From Myxococcus landrumus (GTDB lineage Bacteria > Myxococcota > Myxococcia > Myxococcales > Myxococcaceae), in NCBI RefSeq assembly GCF_017301635.1, contig NZ_CP071091.1, positions 5,902,001 to 5,966,000 of the forward strand: 64,000 nucleotides of DNA. Reading direction: 5' to 3'. The notes below the pieces were generated by a model that ran no database searches, had not been told where the DNA came from, and worked only from the letters and a program-made list of their open reading frames with translations. Of this stretch, positions 43,543 through 53,470 are shown piece by piece. The translations under genes were made by a program, and so were the position numbers. Numbering within the stretch: position 1 is the stretch's first letter; every line of letters starts with the position of its first letter.

Positions 43543-44056
43543 GGTTGAAGTATCCGGCGTCCAACGAAGGGGTGAGACGGCACCGCCATGGACGGTCGAG
43601 ACGTCGCGGTGAGCGGTCGCTGGAGCGAGGCAGACGAGCAGACAATCGCCCGCTCCATCCGTCGCCCTCTCCACGGATGTTGTTTCGACCCACTGGCTTG
43701 GACCTCGGTCCATCCCCAGTTTCAGCCTCCAGACGTGCAAGCACATAAGGCCACTTCCGAGGGGCAGGGGTCTGTCATGTGGAGAACACCGTCGGCATCG
43801 TGGGAGCACTGCCCGAGGAAGTGGCGAATCCTCGGCGTGCTCCGCCGCGCCTCCCCTATCGAGGGCACGCGCTCCACCGCCGACCTATTGGGCTTGCTGG
43901 GTCAACGCCACGAATCGCCCCGGGGCCCTGGGAAGCGCTGGCGCGACACCTCGGTGCGGATGAACTCCGAGCGAGGGGACGCGGACCTGGACGACGGCGC
44001 CGTCGACGACGAGGCCGCTATCGCCTCCTGGTAGGGCGCCTGCTAACACGCCGGGG
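43543..44056. other. Intergenic region with weak open frames
   Basis: 514 bp between divergent genes. A 148-codon plus-strand frame (43588-44034) and overlapping minus-strand frames cross it, but none has a good ribosome site together with a recognisable protein, and they contradict one another. A short real gene near 43780-44034 cannot be excluded. The promoters of both neighbours must lie here. Confidence 0.4.
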
Positions 44057-45862
44057 ATGAACGCGCCCCGCCCCAATGCCTTGCTGTCGGACCGAGACGT
44101 GGACTTCCAGCTCGACGAGGTGGTGCGCGTCTCCACCCTCTGCGCGTTGCCCGCCTTCGCCGAGCACTCGCGCGAGACGTTCGGCCTGCTGCTCGACAGC
44201 GCGCGGCGCTTCGCCCGCGAGGTGCTCTACCCCACGTATCGAGCGTTCGACCTGGAACCTCCCACGTTCAAGGACGGCCGGGTCCTCGTCCACCCGCTGA
44301 TGCGGGAGCTGTACCCGCGCATGGTCGAGCTGGGGATGCTCACGGCACCCCGGCCTCCGGAGGTCGGCGGCCAGCAGCTCCCGCTCACCATCCACGCGGT
44401 GGCCAGCGCCTACCTGATGGCGGGCAACCTGAGCGCCTATGCCTACCTGGGGCTGACGCAGGGCGCGGCCCACCTGCTGGAGGTCTTCGGCACGCCGGAG
44501 GTCAAGGCGGCCTTCATGGAGCCGCTGTACCGGGGCGAGTGGACGGGCACCATGGCCCTCACCGAGCCGCAGGCGGGCAGCAGCCTGGCGGATGTCCGCA
44601 CGCGCGCGACGCCCACGCCGGATGGGACGTGGCGCATCCAGGGCTCGAAAATCTTCATCAGCGGAGGTGACCAGGACTTCACCGAGAACGTCGTGCACCT
44701 CACCCTCGCGCGCACCGAGGGGATGGAGAGCGGCACGAAGGGCATCTCCCTGTTCGCGGTGCCCGCGCGGCGGCCCGAGGGGAACACGCTGGTGGACAAC
44801 GACGTGCGCGTGGCGGGCGTCATCCACAAGATTGGCTGGAAGGGCATCCCCAGCCTCGCCCTCAACTACGGCGAGTCGGGTGACTGCCACGGGTGGCTGG
44901 TGGGCCCGCCTGGACGGGGCCTCGCGTGCATGTTCCAGATGATGAACGAGGCCCGCATCATGGTGGGCCTCAACGGCATGGCCACCGCGTCGGTCGCCTA
45001 CCATGAGGCGGTGGCCTACGCGCGCGAGCGCCCCCAAGGCCGCCCCGCCTGGGCCAAGGACGCCACGCGTCCACAGCTCCCCATCATCGAGCACGCGGAC
45101 GTCCGGCGCATGCTGCTGCGCCAGAAGGCCATCGTGGAGGGAGGCCTGTCGCTCCTCGTGGCCGCGGCGTTCCAGGCGGACCTCGCCTCGCATTCACCGG
45201 ACGAGGAGGCGCGTCGGCGCGCGGGGCTGCTCGCGGACCTGCTGACGCCCGTGGCCAAGACGTTCCCCGCCGAGCGGGGCTTCGAGTCCAACGCGCTCGC
45301 CGTGCAGGTGCACGGCGGCTACGGCTACTCCAGCGAGTACCTGCCGGAGGCGTGGCTCCGGGACCAGAAGCTCAACAGCATCCACGAGGGCACCACGGGC
45401 ATCCAGGGGCTCGACCTGCTGGGTCGCAAGGTGGTCGCGGGCGGTGGCGCGGCGCTGACGCTCTTCGCGGACGCGGTGGGCCAGAGCGCAAGCCGGGCCC
45501 GCGAGGCCGGCGTGGAGTCCGCGTGGTGTGACGCGATGGAGCGGACGCTGGGCGAGGTGTGTGAGCTGGTGACGGAGCTGGGCGCGCGGGGGATGGCGGG
45601 CGAGGTGGAGCTGATGTTGCGCCACAGCGCGGACTTCCTGGAGCTGTTCAGCGTGTTGGCGGTGGCGTGGCGCTGGCTGGAGCAGGCCGCGGCGGCGAAG
45701 GAGGGCCTCGCGCGCCGGCAGGGGGACGCGGACTTCTACGAGGGCAAGCTCGCGGCGGCGCAGTACTGGTTCGCGGTGGAGCTGCCTCGCGTGCCCCTGC
45801 TGGTTTCACTGTGCCGCACGGGCGAGGACTCCTACGCCCGGATGCGCCCTGAGTGGTTCTGA
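44057..45862 (+). CDS. Acyl-CoA dehydrogenase with C-terminal extension
   Basis: 601 residues, longer than the usual 380-400. N-terminal helical domain, flavin-binding [15 protein letters not shown] (about 175-190), [10 protein letters not shown] (197-206), then the C-terminal [16 protein letters not shown], which in the 3-methylmercaptopropionyl-CoA/long-chain FadE-type group carries the catalytic Glu. The last 130 residues are the acyl-CoA dehydrogenase C-terminal helical extension typical of that group. It oxidises an acyl-CoA at the alpha-beta position, electrons going to ETF. Chain length cannot be read from sequence. Single-gene unit. Confidence 0.92.
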   Translation: MNAPRPNALLSDRDVDFQLDEVVRVSTLCALPAFAEHSRETFGLLLDSARRFAREVLYPTYRAFDLEPPTFKDGRVLVHPLMRELYPRMVELGMLTAPRPPEVGGQQLPLTIHAVASAYLMAGNLSAYAYLGLTQGAAHLLEVFGTPEVKAAFMEPLYRGEWTGTMALTEPQAGSSLADVRTRATPTPDGTWRIQGSKIFISGGDQDFTENVVHLTLARTEGMESGTKGISLFAVPARRPEGNTLVDNDVRVAGVIHKIGWKGIPSLALNYGESGDCHGWLVGPPGRGLACMFQMMNEARIMVGLNGMATASVAYHEAVAYARERPQGRPAWAKDATRPQLPIIEHADVRRMLLRQKAIVEGGLSLLVAAAFQADLASHSPDEEARRRAGLLADLLTPVAKTFPAERGFESNALAVQVHGGYGYSSEYLPEAWLRDQKLNSIHEGTTGIQGLDLLGRKVVAGGGAALTLFADAVGQSASRAREAGVESAWCDAMERTLGEVCELVTELGARGMAGEVELMLRHSADFLELFSVLAVAWRWLEQAAAAKEGLARRQGDADFYEGKLAAAQYWFAVELPRVPLLVSLCRTGEDSYARMRPEWF

Positions 45863-45975
45863 AGACCCTTCGAGTGCACGGCCAGGCACGGGGCCCCGCG
45901 CCTGGCGGCCCCCGCCTCGAGGGCGAATCGGCTCGTTTCCAGTGCAGGATGCGAGAAGCCCCGTAGAATGAAGGG

Positions 45976-46794
45976 GTGACGGTTTCCTTCCACCTGTGTC
46001 AGCCCGGTGGAGGCGCCTCGTGCGGCGCCTGCTGCGGCCTCTACAACTTCAAGGACCACTCCCGCGGGGCGCTGACGGAACAGCTCTCCATGCAGACCGA
46101 GCGGCTGCGGCGCGTCCCCCAGGAACCGGAAGCGTGGAGCGCGGCGGCACGCGAGATGGCGGACGCCCGGCGCGCGGCGCCCCTGTTCTCCGCGGTCCGG
46201 GTGTGTCCCCTGCTGGGCTTCCTGGACCGGGAGCGCAAGCAGGTCGGTTGCCTGGGCCACCCGAAGGTGACGGGGGGCAAGGACCTGCGCGACTGCGGCG
46301 TCTACCGCTCGTCGGTGTGCGAGACCTTCACCTGTCCCTCCTTCGGCTGGCTCTCGGACGCGCAGGCGCGGCTGGTGCTGGCCGCGTGCGCGGACTGGTA
46401 TCTCTACGGTCTGGTCATCACCGACGTGGAGTTCGTGCGCGGCTGCTTGCGCTTGTTGGAGTGGGAGCTGGCGGGGCCCGCGAGACCCGAGCAGATGCTG
46501 GAGCAGCCGGAGGTCCTCGCGGCCGTGCGGCGGCTGTTCGCGCTGAAGGAGACGGCGCCGCGTCGAGACCCGAAGGCGGCCGTCTTCGGCCGCTTCACCC
46601 GCGACACGGAGGGTGAGCCCGTGCCGCGGATGCTCGACTACATGAAGCTGGAGATGCGCGCGGCGCCCGAGGACGACGTGGTGCTCTGCCTGGGCTACAC
46701 GCCCGACAACGCCCTCGAGCTGCTCGCCTCGCGCGAGCTGGTGCGCTCCCACGTCAAGGCCGTGGCGCGCGCGATGACGGCGTGGCCCAAGTGA
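45976..46794 (+). CDS. Cysteine-rich YkgJ-like protein
   Basis: 272 residues from GTG with AAGGG upstream. The N-terminal C-G-A-C-C-G motif (about 16-21) plus C-x-x-L in R-V-C-P-L-L-G-F, C-L-G-H-P, D-C-G-V-Y and C-E-T-F-T-C-P gives the pattern of YkgJ/UPF0153-type putative zinc- or iron-binding proteins, though this one is longer than usual. The C-terminal half is helical and unassigned. Cytosolic. Single gene. Confidence 0.7.
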   Translation: MTVSFHLCQPGGGASCGACCGLYNFKDHSRGALTEQLSMQTERLRRVPQEPEAWSAAAREMADARRAAPLFSAVRVCPLLGFLDRERKQVGCLGHPKVTGGKDLRDCGVYRSSVCETFTCPSFGWLSDAQARLVLAACADWYLYGLVITDVEFVRGCLRLLEWELAGPARPEQMLEQPEVLAAVRRLFALKETAPRRDPKAAVFGRFTRDTEGEPVPRMLDYMKLEMRAAPEDDVVLCLGYTPDNALELLASRELVRSHVKAVARAMTAWPK

Positions 46795-46929
46795 GCACAT
46801 CCACCCCTTCCGGCCCCTAAGGCAAGGTGGGATAACGCTCTCCGTCACGCGCTGAATGGCCTTTCGGGCCCGCCGTCGAGAACCCTAAGAGCGTGAGTGG
46901 GACTTCGCGTCGTGCTCGGAGGAAAGCGG

Positions 46930-48186
46930 ATGGATGGCCCAGGCCCCGCGGCAGGTGGAACCCACCCGAGGTGGCGCGGCCGTGGGCGCGTCCTCTGGGC
47001 GCTGCTGGGGCTGCTCACCACCTGCACCCCGCGAGGCGTGAGCACGCCCACGCCCTCCGTTCCGCCTCCGCCCCGGCTCACGCAGCAGCAAATCGCGAAG
47101 CTCATCCCCGCCCATGTGAAGGAGCGCGAAGGCTGGGCGCGAGACGTGCTCACCGCGCTGGAAGCCGAGGAGGTGTTCCCCTCCCCCATGACGGTGTGCT
47201 CGGTGCTCGCCGTCATTGAACAGGAGTCCGGCTTCCAGGCGGACCCGGCCGTGCCGAACCTGTCGCGCCTGGTGCGCAAGCGCCTGGAGGACCACGCGGA
47301 CACGCTGGGCCCCCTGGGACGCAAGGCCCTGTCCTCGGTGCTGACGGGCAAGGCGCCCGGACAGAAGCGCACCTTCGACTCGCGGCTGCGCGCGGTGCGC
47401 ACCGAGCGGGACTTGGACCGGCTCTTCCGCGACATGCTCGCGTACTACGAAGCCGAGTACCCCACGACGTTCGCCACCATGAACCTGGCGAGCTCGCTGT
47501 TCTCCTCGCGCCGGCTGGAGGACCTCAACCCCGTCACCACCGCGGGCTCCATGCAGGTGAGCGTCCGCTACGCGGTAGAGAAGGAAGGCGAGGACGCGGA
47601 CCCGGTGCAGGTGCGCGAGTCCATGTACACGCGCGAAGGCGGCGTGCGCTTCGGCACCGCGCGCCTCATGGGCTACGAGGCGGCCTATCCGCAGCCCCTC
47701 TTCCGCTTCGCCGACTACAACGCGGGCCTCTACGCCTCGCGCAACGCGGCGCTCCAGGCCCAGGTGAGCCAGCTCACCCAGGTCCCCCTGACGCTGGATG
47801 GCGACCTGCAACTCTATGACAAGAACGGAGTCCCCCGGAGCGAGGACAGCAAGTCCCTGGCGGCGCTGCTCTCCTTCCGCCGCCACCACGCTCCGGAGCT
47901 CAGCGAGAACCAGGTCCGCCGCGACGTGAAGAAGGAGAAGCGCGAGGACTTCGAGTCCACCGAGACCTTCCGCGCGGTGAAGCGCGCCTACGCGAACCAG
48001 ACCGGTGAGTCCCCCGCGTACGCCCAGCTCCCCCAGGTGACGCTCCAGAGCCCCAAGCTGAAGGGTGAGCGCACCACGGCCTGGTTCGCGCGCTCCGTCG
48101 ATGCGCGCTTCCAGAAGTGCCAGACCCGCTACCGGGAGCTGACCCGGGAGCCCGCGAAGCCCCCCATCGTCAAGAACACGCGATAG
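46930..48186 (+). CDS. DUF1615 lipoprotein, lysozyme-like
   Basis: 418 residues. Signal peptide with T-T-C32 lipobox after an unusually long basic N-region. The body matches DUF1615: I-P-A-H-V-K-E-R-E-G-W-A-R-D-V-L near the start, then V-I-E-Q-E98-S-G-F with the Glu-Ser pair typical of lytic transglycosylase folds, and T-A-G-S-M-Q-V-S-V where transglycosylases have G-L-M-Q. It is probably a peptidoglycan-acting or -binding envelope protein. ATG at 46930 has GGAGG at optimal distance. Convergent with the lipoprotein gene at 48246. Confidence 0.85.
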   Translation: MDGPGPAAGGTHPRWRGRGRVLWALLGLLTTCTPRGVSTPTPSVPPPPRLTQQQIAKLIPAHVKEREGWARDVLTALEAEEVFPSPMTVCSVLAVIEQESGFQADPAVPNLSRLVRKRLEDHADTLGPLGRKALSSVLTGKAPGQKRTFDSRLRAVRTERDLDRLFRDMLAYYEAEYPTTFATMNLASSLFSSRRLEDLNPVTTAGSMQVSVRYAVEKEGEDADPVQVRESMYTREGGVRFGTARLMGYEAAYPQPLFRFADYNAGLYASRNAALQAQVSQLTQVPLTLDGDLQLYDKNGVPRSEDSKSLAALLSFRRHHAPELSENQVRRDVKKEKREDFESTETFRAVKRAYANQTGESPAYAQLPQVTLQSPKLKGERTTAWFARSVDARFQKCQTRYRELTREPAKPPIVKNTR

Positions 48187-48245
48187 GGCCCCGGCGCCGA
48201 GAAGCACGCCGAGGCCCCGAGGAACATCCGCTCAGCCGCCGCGCC

Positions 48246-49895
48246 TCACGGCGTGGTGAACAGCGAGCTGATGGCGTCCGCGTTGTAGTGAGGCATCCGG
48301 TCCGCCGACTTGAACGGGCTGCGCTTCACGTCGTACCGAGGCGCGGAGACGGCCGTCACACGCAGGTAGTAGATGCTGTCCGGCTGCAACATGTCGGGAG
48401 GCAGCCGCACCTGATGGATGGACCCCGGCACGTAGAGGTAACCCGCGGGCACCGTCATCCCCAGGTCGGTCTCGTATCGGAACAAGCCCACCCGGTAGGA
48501 ATCAGGCGAGCCCAGCGCCGGCGGCTCCCAGGCGATGACGGGGCTGGCGGTCCCCACCTCGCGCGGCGTGCTGGCCTTCAGCCCGTCGATGGTGAGCACC
48601 CGAGGCGGAGACACCCTCGGCACCACCGGCCCCGAGATGACGCTGTCGAGCGTGTCGAAGCCTCCGTTGGTCGCGGACAGCGCCACGGAGCGGCCCGAGC
48701 CGTCCGGCACCGTCTCGATGACCCGGTAGAAGAAGGACAGGTTGCTCAGCACGCCCCAGCTCGCCGGGTACGGGTTGCCGAACTTCAGCCGGCCCGTGTA
48801 GTCGAAGATGGCGCCCGAGGGGATGCGCAGGGTGAGCAGCTCGCCGGCATACCCCAGCCAGCTCTCATCCACGCCATACGGGGTCGGTGAGACGTTGAAG
48901 CTGGCCGAAGTGGGCTGGGCGTTCGGGTGGACCTCGGAGGTCCACTGGGCGAAGGTGGGCAGGCGCCACTCGATGGGGAACTCCCGCACCTTCGCCGGCA
49001 TGAGCCGCCCGGTGACGGGCAACGGCGAGAAGCCATCCGGGACGAAGTCGAAGGGCGCCACCTCCAGCGAACGCTCCACGGAGAAGAACGTCAGCGGCCT
49101 GCCGTCCGGCGTGCGCCCCGCGGGGAAGGGGCTGACCTGATTGACGTAGAAGCGGTCCCCCTTCTCCGCCTCGAGCACGGGGAGCGTCATGGCGACGCTG
49201 GAGGAGAAGTCCGCCGCGCTGGTGTTGAGGGAGGTCGACCCCGGAGGAATCACGTCGAAGAGGGACACCTCGCCCTGGAACTCCACCTGCGTCGAGTTGA
49301 GGTGCAGCCGGGTCCCCGACTGCCACGGCGCCAGGTTCAGCAGGTTGAGCTGGAGCGGCATCGAGCCGCCATTGCCCGTCTCGACGTGGACGGTGTCCGG
49401 CCGTCCGATGCGGTTGTCGCCGATATCCACCTCGCGCGCGTCGGTGACGACGTACCGCGAGCCGGAGCTCAGGTAGTAGCTGCCCTCGGGCACACCCGAG
49501 AAGCGCCAGCCTCCGGGCACCGCGGAGCCCTGGATGACCAGGAAGCTGGCCCCGTCATGCACCAGGATTTCGGGCGGGTTCGCCGACAGGTCCTCGGCGC
49601 GCTCCGCGATGCCCACCGACGTGTGGAAGCGCGTGAGGCGCTTGACGAAGACCACGTCGCTCGGCGAGCCCGCGTCCGTCGGACTTCCACCATCCAAGGG
49701 AGACCCCGCGTCGGGCGCGCAGCCCTCGGTGACGGGCTCACCCATCCACGTGCCATCCCCGGTGGAGCCGGGGTCGGTCACCACCGGCGTCACTCCATCC
49801 TGAAACTCATTCGAATCACCCGGGCCGGCGCCACACCCCACCAGCCACGAGACACACGCCACCCCCAGGACAAAAGACTTCCTCGACAGATGCAT
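48246..49895 (-). CDS. Lipoprotein with Fn3-like C-terminus, paralogue A
   Basis: 549 residues. Lipobox W-L-V-G-C21, then a Gly/Asp/Pro-rich linker with repeated P-D-A-G-S-P-type units, a large beta-rich region and a C-terminal fibronectin-III-like domain (P-V-I-A-W-E-P-P-A-L-G-S-P, ending Y-Y-L-R-V-T-A-V-S-A-P). The signature D-G-T-W-M-G-E-P-V-T-E-G-C-A-P-D recurs in the tandem paralogue 150 bp upstream. No known catalytic motif. Probably a surface lipoprotein. The spaced-dyad repeat at 50008 lies in its promoter region. Confidence 0.75.
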   Translation of the reverse strand: MHLSRKSFVLGVACVSWLVGCGAGPGDSNEFQDGVTPVVTDPGSTGDGTWMGEPVTEGCAPDAGSPLDGGSPTDAGSPSDVVFVKRLTRFHTSVGIAERAEDLSANPPEILVHDGASFLVIQGSAVPGGWRFSGVPEGSYYLSSGSRYVVTDAREVDIGDNRIGRPDTVHVETGNGGSMPLQLNLLNLAPWQSGTRLHLNSTQVEFQGEVSLFDVIPPGSTSLNTSAADFSSSVAMTLPVLEAEKGDRFYVNQVSPFPAGRTPDGRPLTFFSVERSLEVAPFDFVPDGFSPLPVTGRLMPAKVREFPIEWRLPTFAQWTSEVHPNAQPTSASFNVSPTPYGVDESWLGYAGELLTLRIPSGAIFDYTGRLKFGNPYPASWGVLSNLSFFYRVIETVPDGSGRSVALSATNGGFDTLDSVISGPVVPRVSPPRVLTIDGLKASTPREVGTASPVIAWEPPALGSPDSYRVGLFRYETDLGMTVPAGYLYVPGSIHQVRLPPDMLQPDSIYYLRVTAVSAPRYDVKRSPFKSADRMPHYNADAISSLFTTP

Positions 49896-50007
49896 GACAC
49901 CCCCACTCAAGAGAGACATTCCAATAGCCACAATGAAAGACTTCACACAAACCAGACACGACGATGCTTGCGCGGCGGCACCCATCCGCCCCATCCGATG
50001 AACGACG

Positions 50008-50034
50008 TGCGCAATCCGGATGGGACAGGTGTTG
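50008..50034 (+). repeat. TGCGCAA-GTGTTGC spaced dyad, isolated copy
   Basis: TGCGCAATCC at 50008 and GTGTTGC at 50029, 21 bp start to start, between the two paralogous lipoprotein genes. Same spacing as the cluster at 51752-51961. Confidence 0.7.
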
Positions 50035-50045
50035 CCCTCACGAAC

Positions 50046-51677
50046 TCAGGGCGTGGTGAACAGGGAGCTGATGGCCTCGGCGCTGTGATGGGGCATCGTC
50101 TCGTTCGTCTTGAAGGGACGCCGCCTCACATCGAACCCCGGCGCGTCGATGGCCGCCACGCGCAGGTAGTAGATGCTGTCGGGCTGCAACATGTCGGGAG
50201 GCAGCCGCACCTGCGTGATGGAGCCCGGGACGTAGAGGATGCGCACGTTCAGGACCATGCCCGCCTCCCGGTCATACTGGTCCAGCCGCACCCGATAGAC
50301 GGAGGGCGAGCCGAGCACTGGAGGCTCCCAGGCGATGACGGGGCTGACGGTCCCCACCTCGCGAGGCGTGCTCGCCTTCAAGCCATCAATGGTGAGCACC
50401 CGGGGCGGCGACACGCGCGGAACCACGGGGCCCGCGATGAGGTTGTCGAGACTGTCGCTCACGACGTTCGTCGCGGAGAGCCTGAGGGAGCGCCCCGAAC
50501 CGTCGGGCACCGTCTCCGTGACGCGGTAGTTCGCGGTCACGTTGGCCACGACACCCCAGCTCGACGGATAGGGATTGCCGAACCGCAGCCGGGCCGTGAT
50601 GTCAGACATGGGCGCCGAGGGCGCGCGCAGCGTCAGCAACGTGCCGGAGTAGCCAATCCACCCTTCCGACAGGCCATGGGCGGCGGGCAGGAGGGAGAAC
50701 GAGTTGGACGAGTGCTCGGCGCGAGGGTGCACTTCGGAGGCGAAGGGCGTGAACCTGGGCGTGCGCCACTCGATGGGGAACTCGCGCACCGGCGCGGGCT
50801 GCAGCCGCGCCGTGACGGGCATGGGCGTGGCGCCGTCCGGGAGGAAGTCGAACGTCCCCACCTCCGCCGAGCGAGACAGGGCGGTGTACGTCAGCGGCCG
50901 ACCATCCGGCATCGACCCCGCGGACGACGGGCTGAGCTGATTGACATACAGCCGGTCCCGGAAGTCCGACTCGAAGAGGGGGAACCGGCTCCCCGTGTAG
51001 GAGGAATAGAAGGCCCCGTCGACATTGAGGGCGGTGGAACCCTCGGGGACCGCCTCGGAGGGGACGTACACGTCGCCGCTCATGTCCACCTGCGCCGAGG
51101 CCAGCTCGAGGAGGGTGCCCGGCCGCCACGGCTCCAGGTTCGCCAGGTTGAGGTTCAGGGCCTGGATGCCGCCGATGTCGGCGTAGACCGCGTCAGCCCG
51201 GCCCAGGCGGTTGGCGCCCACCTCCACCTGCCTCGCGTCGGTGACGATGTAGCTCCCATTCACGCTCAGGTAGTACGGCCCCTGGGGCACGCCCTTGAAC
51301 CGCAAGCCTTCACGGGACGCCGTGCCCTGGATGACGCGGAACTGGGCGCCGTCGAACACCAGAATCTCGGGGGGATTCGTCGACAGGTCACCAGGGCGCT
51401 CGGCGATTCCCACCGCCGTGTGGAAGCGCGTGGTGTTCGTCACGAGGACGCCGTCCTCCGGCGCGGGTCCTCCATCGGGAGACGGCCCCGCGTCCGGGGA
51501 GGGGCCCCCATCGGGCGCGCAGCCCTCGGCGACGGGCTCCCCCATCCATGTCCCATCTCCGGGTGATTCGACCCCTACCGCCGGGGGGCCCTCCGACTCG
51601 CTGGGGCTGGGGCTACACCCCACCAGCCACGCGGCACACATCAGGTTTGAAGCGAAAGCGATACGATACAGGCGCAC
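50046..51677 (-). CDS. Lipoprotein with Fn3-like C-terminus, paralogue B
   Basis: 543 residues from a GTG preceded by GGGGGAA; with this start the lipobox Cys falls at residue 21, the same position as in the neighbouring paralogue, which supports the choice. The layout is identical: linker rich in Pro, Asp and Gly, the signature D-G-T-W-M-G-E-P-V-A-E-G-C-A-P-D, beta-rich body and Fn3-like end (Y-Y-L-R-V-A-A-I-D-A-P). At DNA level some blocks are nearly identical to paralogue A (for example 50161-50213 against 48361-48413, one mismatch in 53), while other parts differ widely, suggesting tandem duplication with gene conversion. Confidence 0.76.
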   Translation of the reverse strand: MRLYRIAFASNLMCAAWLVGCSPSPSESEGPPAVGVESPGDGTWMGEPVAEGCAPDGGPSPDAGPSPDGGPAPEDGVLVTNTTRFHTAVGIAERPGDLSTNPPEILVFDGAQFRVIQGTASREGLRFKGVPQGPYYLSVNGSYIVTDARQVEVGANRLGRADAVYADIGGIQALNLNLANLEPWRPGTLLELASAQVDMSGDVYVPSEAVPEGSTALNVDGAFYSSYTGSRFPLFESDFRDRLYVNQLSPSSAGSMPDGRPLTYTALSRSAEVGTFDFLPDGATPMPVTARLQPAPVREFPIEWRTPRFTPFASEVHPRAEHSSNSFSLLPAAHGLSEGWIGYSGTLLTLRAPSAPMSDITARLRFGNPYPSSWGVVANVTANYRVTETVPDGSGRSLRLSATNVVSDSLDNLIAGPVVPRVSPPRVLTIDGLKASTPREVGTVSPVIAWEPPVLGSPSVYRVRLDQYDREAGMVLNVRILYVPGSITQVRLPPDMLQPDSIYYLRVAAIDAPGFDVRRRPFKTNETMPHHSAEAISSLFTTP

Positions 51678-51751
51678 ACGTTCCCCCTGTCCACTCTCAG
51701 CCCCCAAGGGATTTTCGGGGAGCTTTGAACAAACCCCGACACGCGCGGACC

Positions 51752-51961
51752 TGCGCAATCCTGACGCGGCAAGTGTTGCGGCGCCTCGCAACCGATTCCC
51801 AGACGCATGGCGTTGCGCAATCCACCCACGACAGGTGTTGCGCGGCCACGCGCCTCATCGACGCTCATGACGAAAGGACTTGCGCAACGGGCACCGGCCG
51901 GGTGTTGCGCGGCCACGCGCCTCGACTCAGGGGGAGCGGGTGATGCGCAATCCGGGCCCGG
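51752..51961 (+). repeat. Cluster of TGCGCAA-N14-GTTGCGC spaced dyads
   Basis: TGCGCAA occurs at 51752, 51814, 51881 and 51944, about every 64 bp. In the first three a GTGTTGCG follows at exactly 21 bp start to start; the two arms are inverted repeats of each other. Two units also share the downstream words GTGTTGCGCGGCCACGCG. It fills most of the gap between the lipoprotein and M16 genes. Regulatory binding array or RNA hairpins are both possible. Confidence 0.75.
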
Positions 51962-52000
51962 CGGTGAAGCTCGGCGGCGGGCCCGGATTGCAGGACCGCG

Positions 52001-53470
52001 TCAGCGCGGGGTGGGCGCCGACAGCGGGGTGAAGCGCTTGTCGGAGATCTTCATCTCCGTGACAGGGCCGTACTTGCGCGCCAGCTCGCGGATGGTCGCC
52101 GCCTTGCCGATGAGGACGAACGTGAGGTCCTCCGACGCGGGCAGCGTGCGCCCGATGACGGTGGACACGTCCGCGCGGGTGGCCTGGGTGACGGCGGTGG
52201 CGAAGCCATCCACGTCACTGGAGTCCAGGCCGTAGAAGGCCAGCTCCGACAGCTTGTTGGCCACCTGCCCCCCCGTCTCGAGCTCGGGCGGGAACTGGCC
52301 CAGCACATAGGCCTTGGCGGACGCCAGCATCGCGTCATCCATTCCAGCCTTGCGGTAGCGGGAATAGACATCCAAGGCCATGTCGATGGCCTTCTCGGTC
52401 GTCTCCGTCTGCGTGAAGGAGAACATCACGAACGCACCCGGGTGGGTGCTCTGCGAGAAGCCCGCGCGGGCGCCGTAGGTGAGGCCGGACTTCACGCGCA
52501 GCTCCGTGTTGAGCAGCGAGGTGAAGCGTCCACCCAGCACCGTGCCCACCAGGTCCACCGTGACGCGGTCCGCGTCGCTCCGGGAGATGCCCGTGTTGCC
52601 CACGGAGAAGTACGTCTGGGTGGCGTCGGGCTTGTCCACCAGCAGGACGCGGCGGCCCTTGGTGACAGTGGTGACGGGCGCCTGCGGAGCGGGGCTCGCG
52701 GCCTTGGCCCAGCCGCCCAGCGCGGCCCCCAGCTTCTCGGCGAGCTCCTTCGTGTCGAAGTCACCGACGACGGAGAGGATGAGCCGGTCTCCGCCGAGCT
52801 GGTTCTTCGCGTAGGCCAGCACGTCCTTGCGGCTCAGCGTGGGCAGCGAGGCCTCGGTGCCGCCCACGGGGGTGCCGTAGGGATGGCCGGAGAACTGGAA
52901 CGCCTCGAAGTAGGTGTTGATGAGCGCGCGCGGGTCTCCGTCCTTCGCGGAGATGATTTCGGAGGCCATGCGCTCGCGCGTCTTCTTCAGCTCGTCCTGG
53001 GCGAAGCGCGGACGGGTGAGCAGGTCCGACAGCAGCTCCACCATCAGCGCGCTGTCGCGGGACATGAACTGGCCGGTGATGGCCAGGTGCTCCAGGTCCG
53101 CGTGCGTCTTGAGCGTGGCGCCCACGCCGTCCACGGCCTCGGCGAACTGGCGCGCATCACGCGAACCGGCGCCGCGCTGGAGCAGCTCCGCGGTGAGCGC
53201 CGCCAGGCCTTCCTTCCCCACGGGGTCCGCGAGCGCTCCGCCGCGCACCCACGCGCTGAAGGAGATGAGCGGGACGTCCCGGCGCTCCACCAGGAGCAGC
53301 CGCGCGCCGTTCGCGAGCGTGAGCGTGGCGGGCTTGGGGAGCGTGACACCTTGAGTGGAGGGAGCGGCGGTGGCCGGCTTGGTCGGCTTCGCGACGCTCT
53401 CGGCCAGGGCCGGGCCCGAGGAGAGCAGGACCGTGGCGATGACTGTCTTCCAGGAGAGGGGGGCAATCAT
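52001..53470 (-). CDS. M16 peptidase family protein without zinc motif
   Basis: 489 residues with a signal peptide. Two M16 halves are recognisable (about 50-240 and 250-470; G-G-x-x-x-x-L-x-x-E-L-R-x-x-x-G-L-T-Y-G is the classic second-half motif). The catalytic H-x-x-E-H is absent: the segment that should carry it reads [12 protein letters not shown]. Such inactive subunits pair with an active partner, as in mitochondrial processing peptidase. Its start overlaps the stop of the active partner gene by 4 bp. Periplasmic. Confidence 0.9.
   Translation of the reverse strand: MIAPLSWKTVIATVLLSSGPALAESVAKPTKPATAAPSTQGVTLPKPATLTLANGARLLLVERRDVPLISFSAWVRGGALADPVGKEGLAALTAELLQRGAGSRDARQFAEAVDGVGATLKTHADLEHLAITGQFMSRDSALMVELLSDLLTRPRFAQDELKKTRERMASEIISAKDGDPRALINTYFEAFQFSGHPYGTPVGGTEASLPTLSRKDVLAYAKNQLGGDRLILSVVGDFDTKELAEKLGAALGGWAKAASPAPQAPVTTVTKGRRVLLVDKPDATQTYFSVGNTGISRSDADRVTVDLVGTVLGGRFTSLLNTELRVKSGLTYGARAGFSQSTHPGAFVMFSFTQTETTEKAIDMALDVYSRYRKAGMDDAMLASAKAYVLGQFPPELETGGQVANKLSELAFYGLDSSDVDGFATAVTQATRADVSTVIGRTLPASEDLTFVLIGKAATIRELARKYGPVTEMKISDKRFTPLSAPTPR

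Noticed and set aside
43588..44034. Possible 148-residue protein
   Set aside because: No ribosome site, odd composition, and conflicting frames on both strands; kept as an unassigned region.
44029..44044. Sigma-54-like promoter (TGG-N10-TGC spacing) before the acyl-CoA dehydrogenase
   Set aside because: The -12 element would lie only 13 bp from the ATG, leaving almost no leader; likely chance in GC-rich DNA.
48927..51566. 879-codon plus-strand frame opposite the tandem lipoproteins
   Set aside because: It shows internal repetition only because the genes beneath are paralogues.
51641..51961. CRISPR-like array
   Set aside because: Repeats are imperfect dyads with 62-67-bp period and partly conserved spacers; no cas genes nearby.
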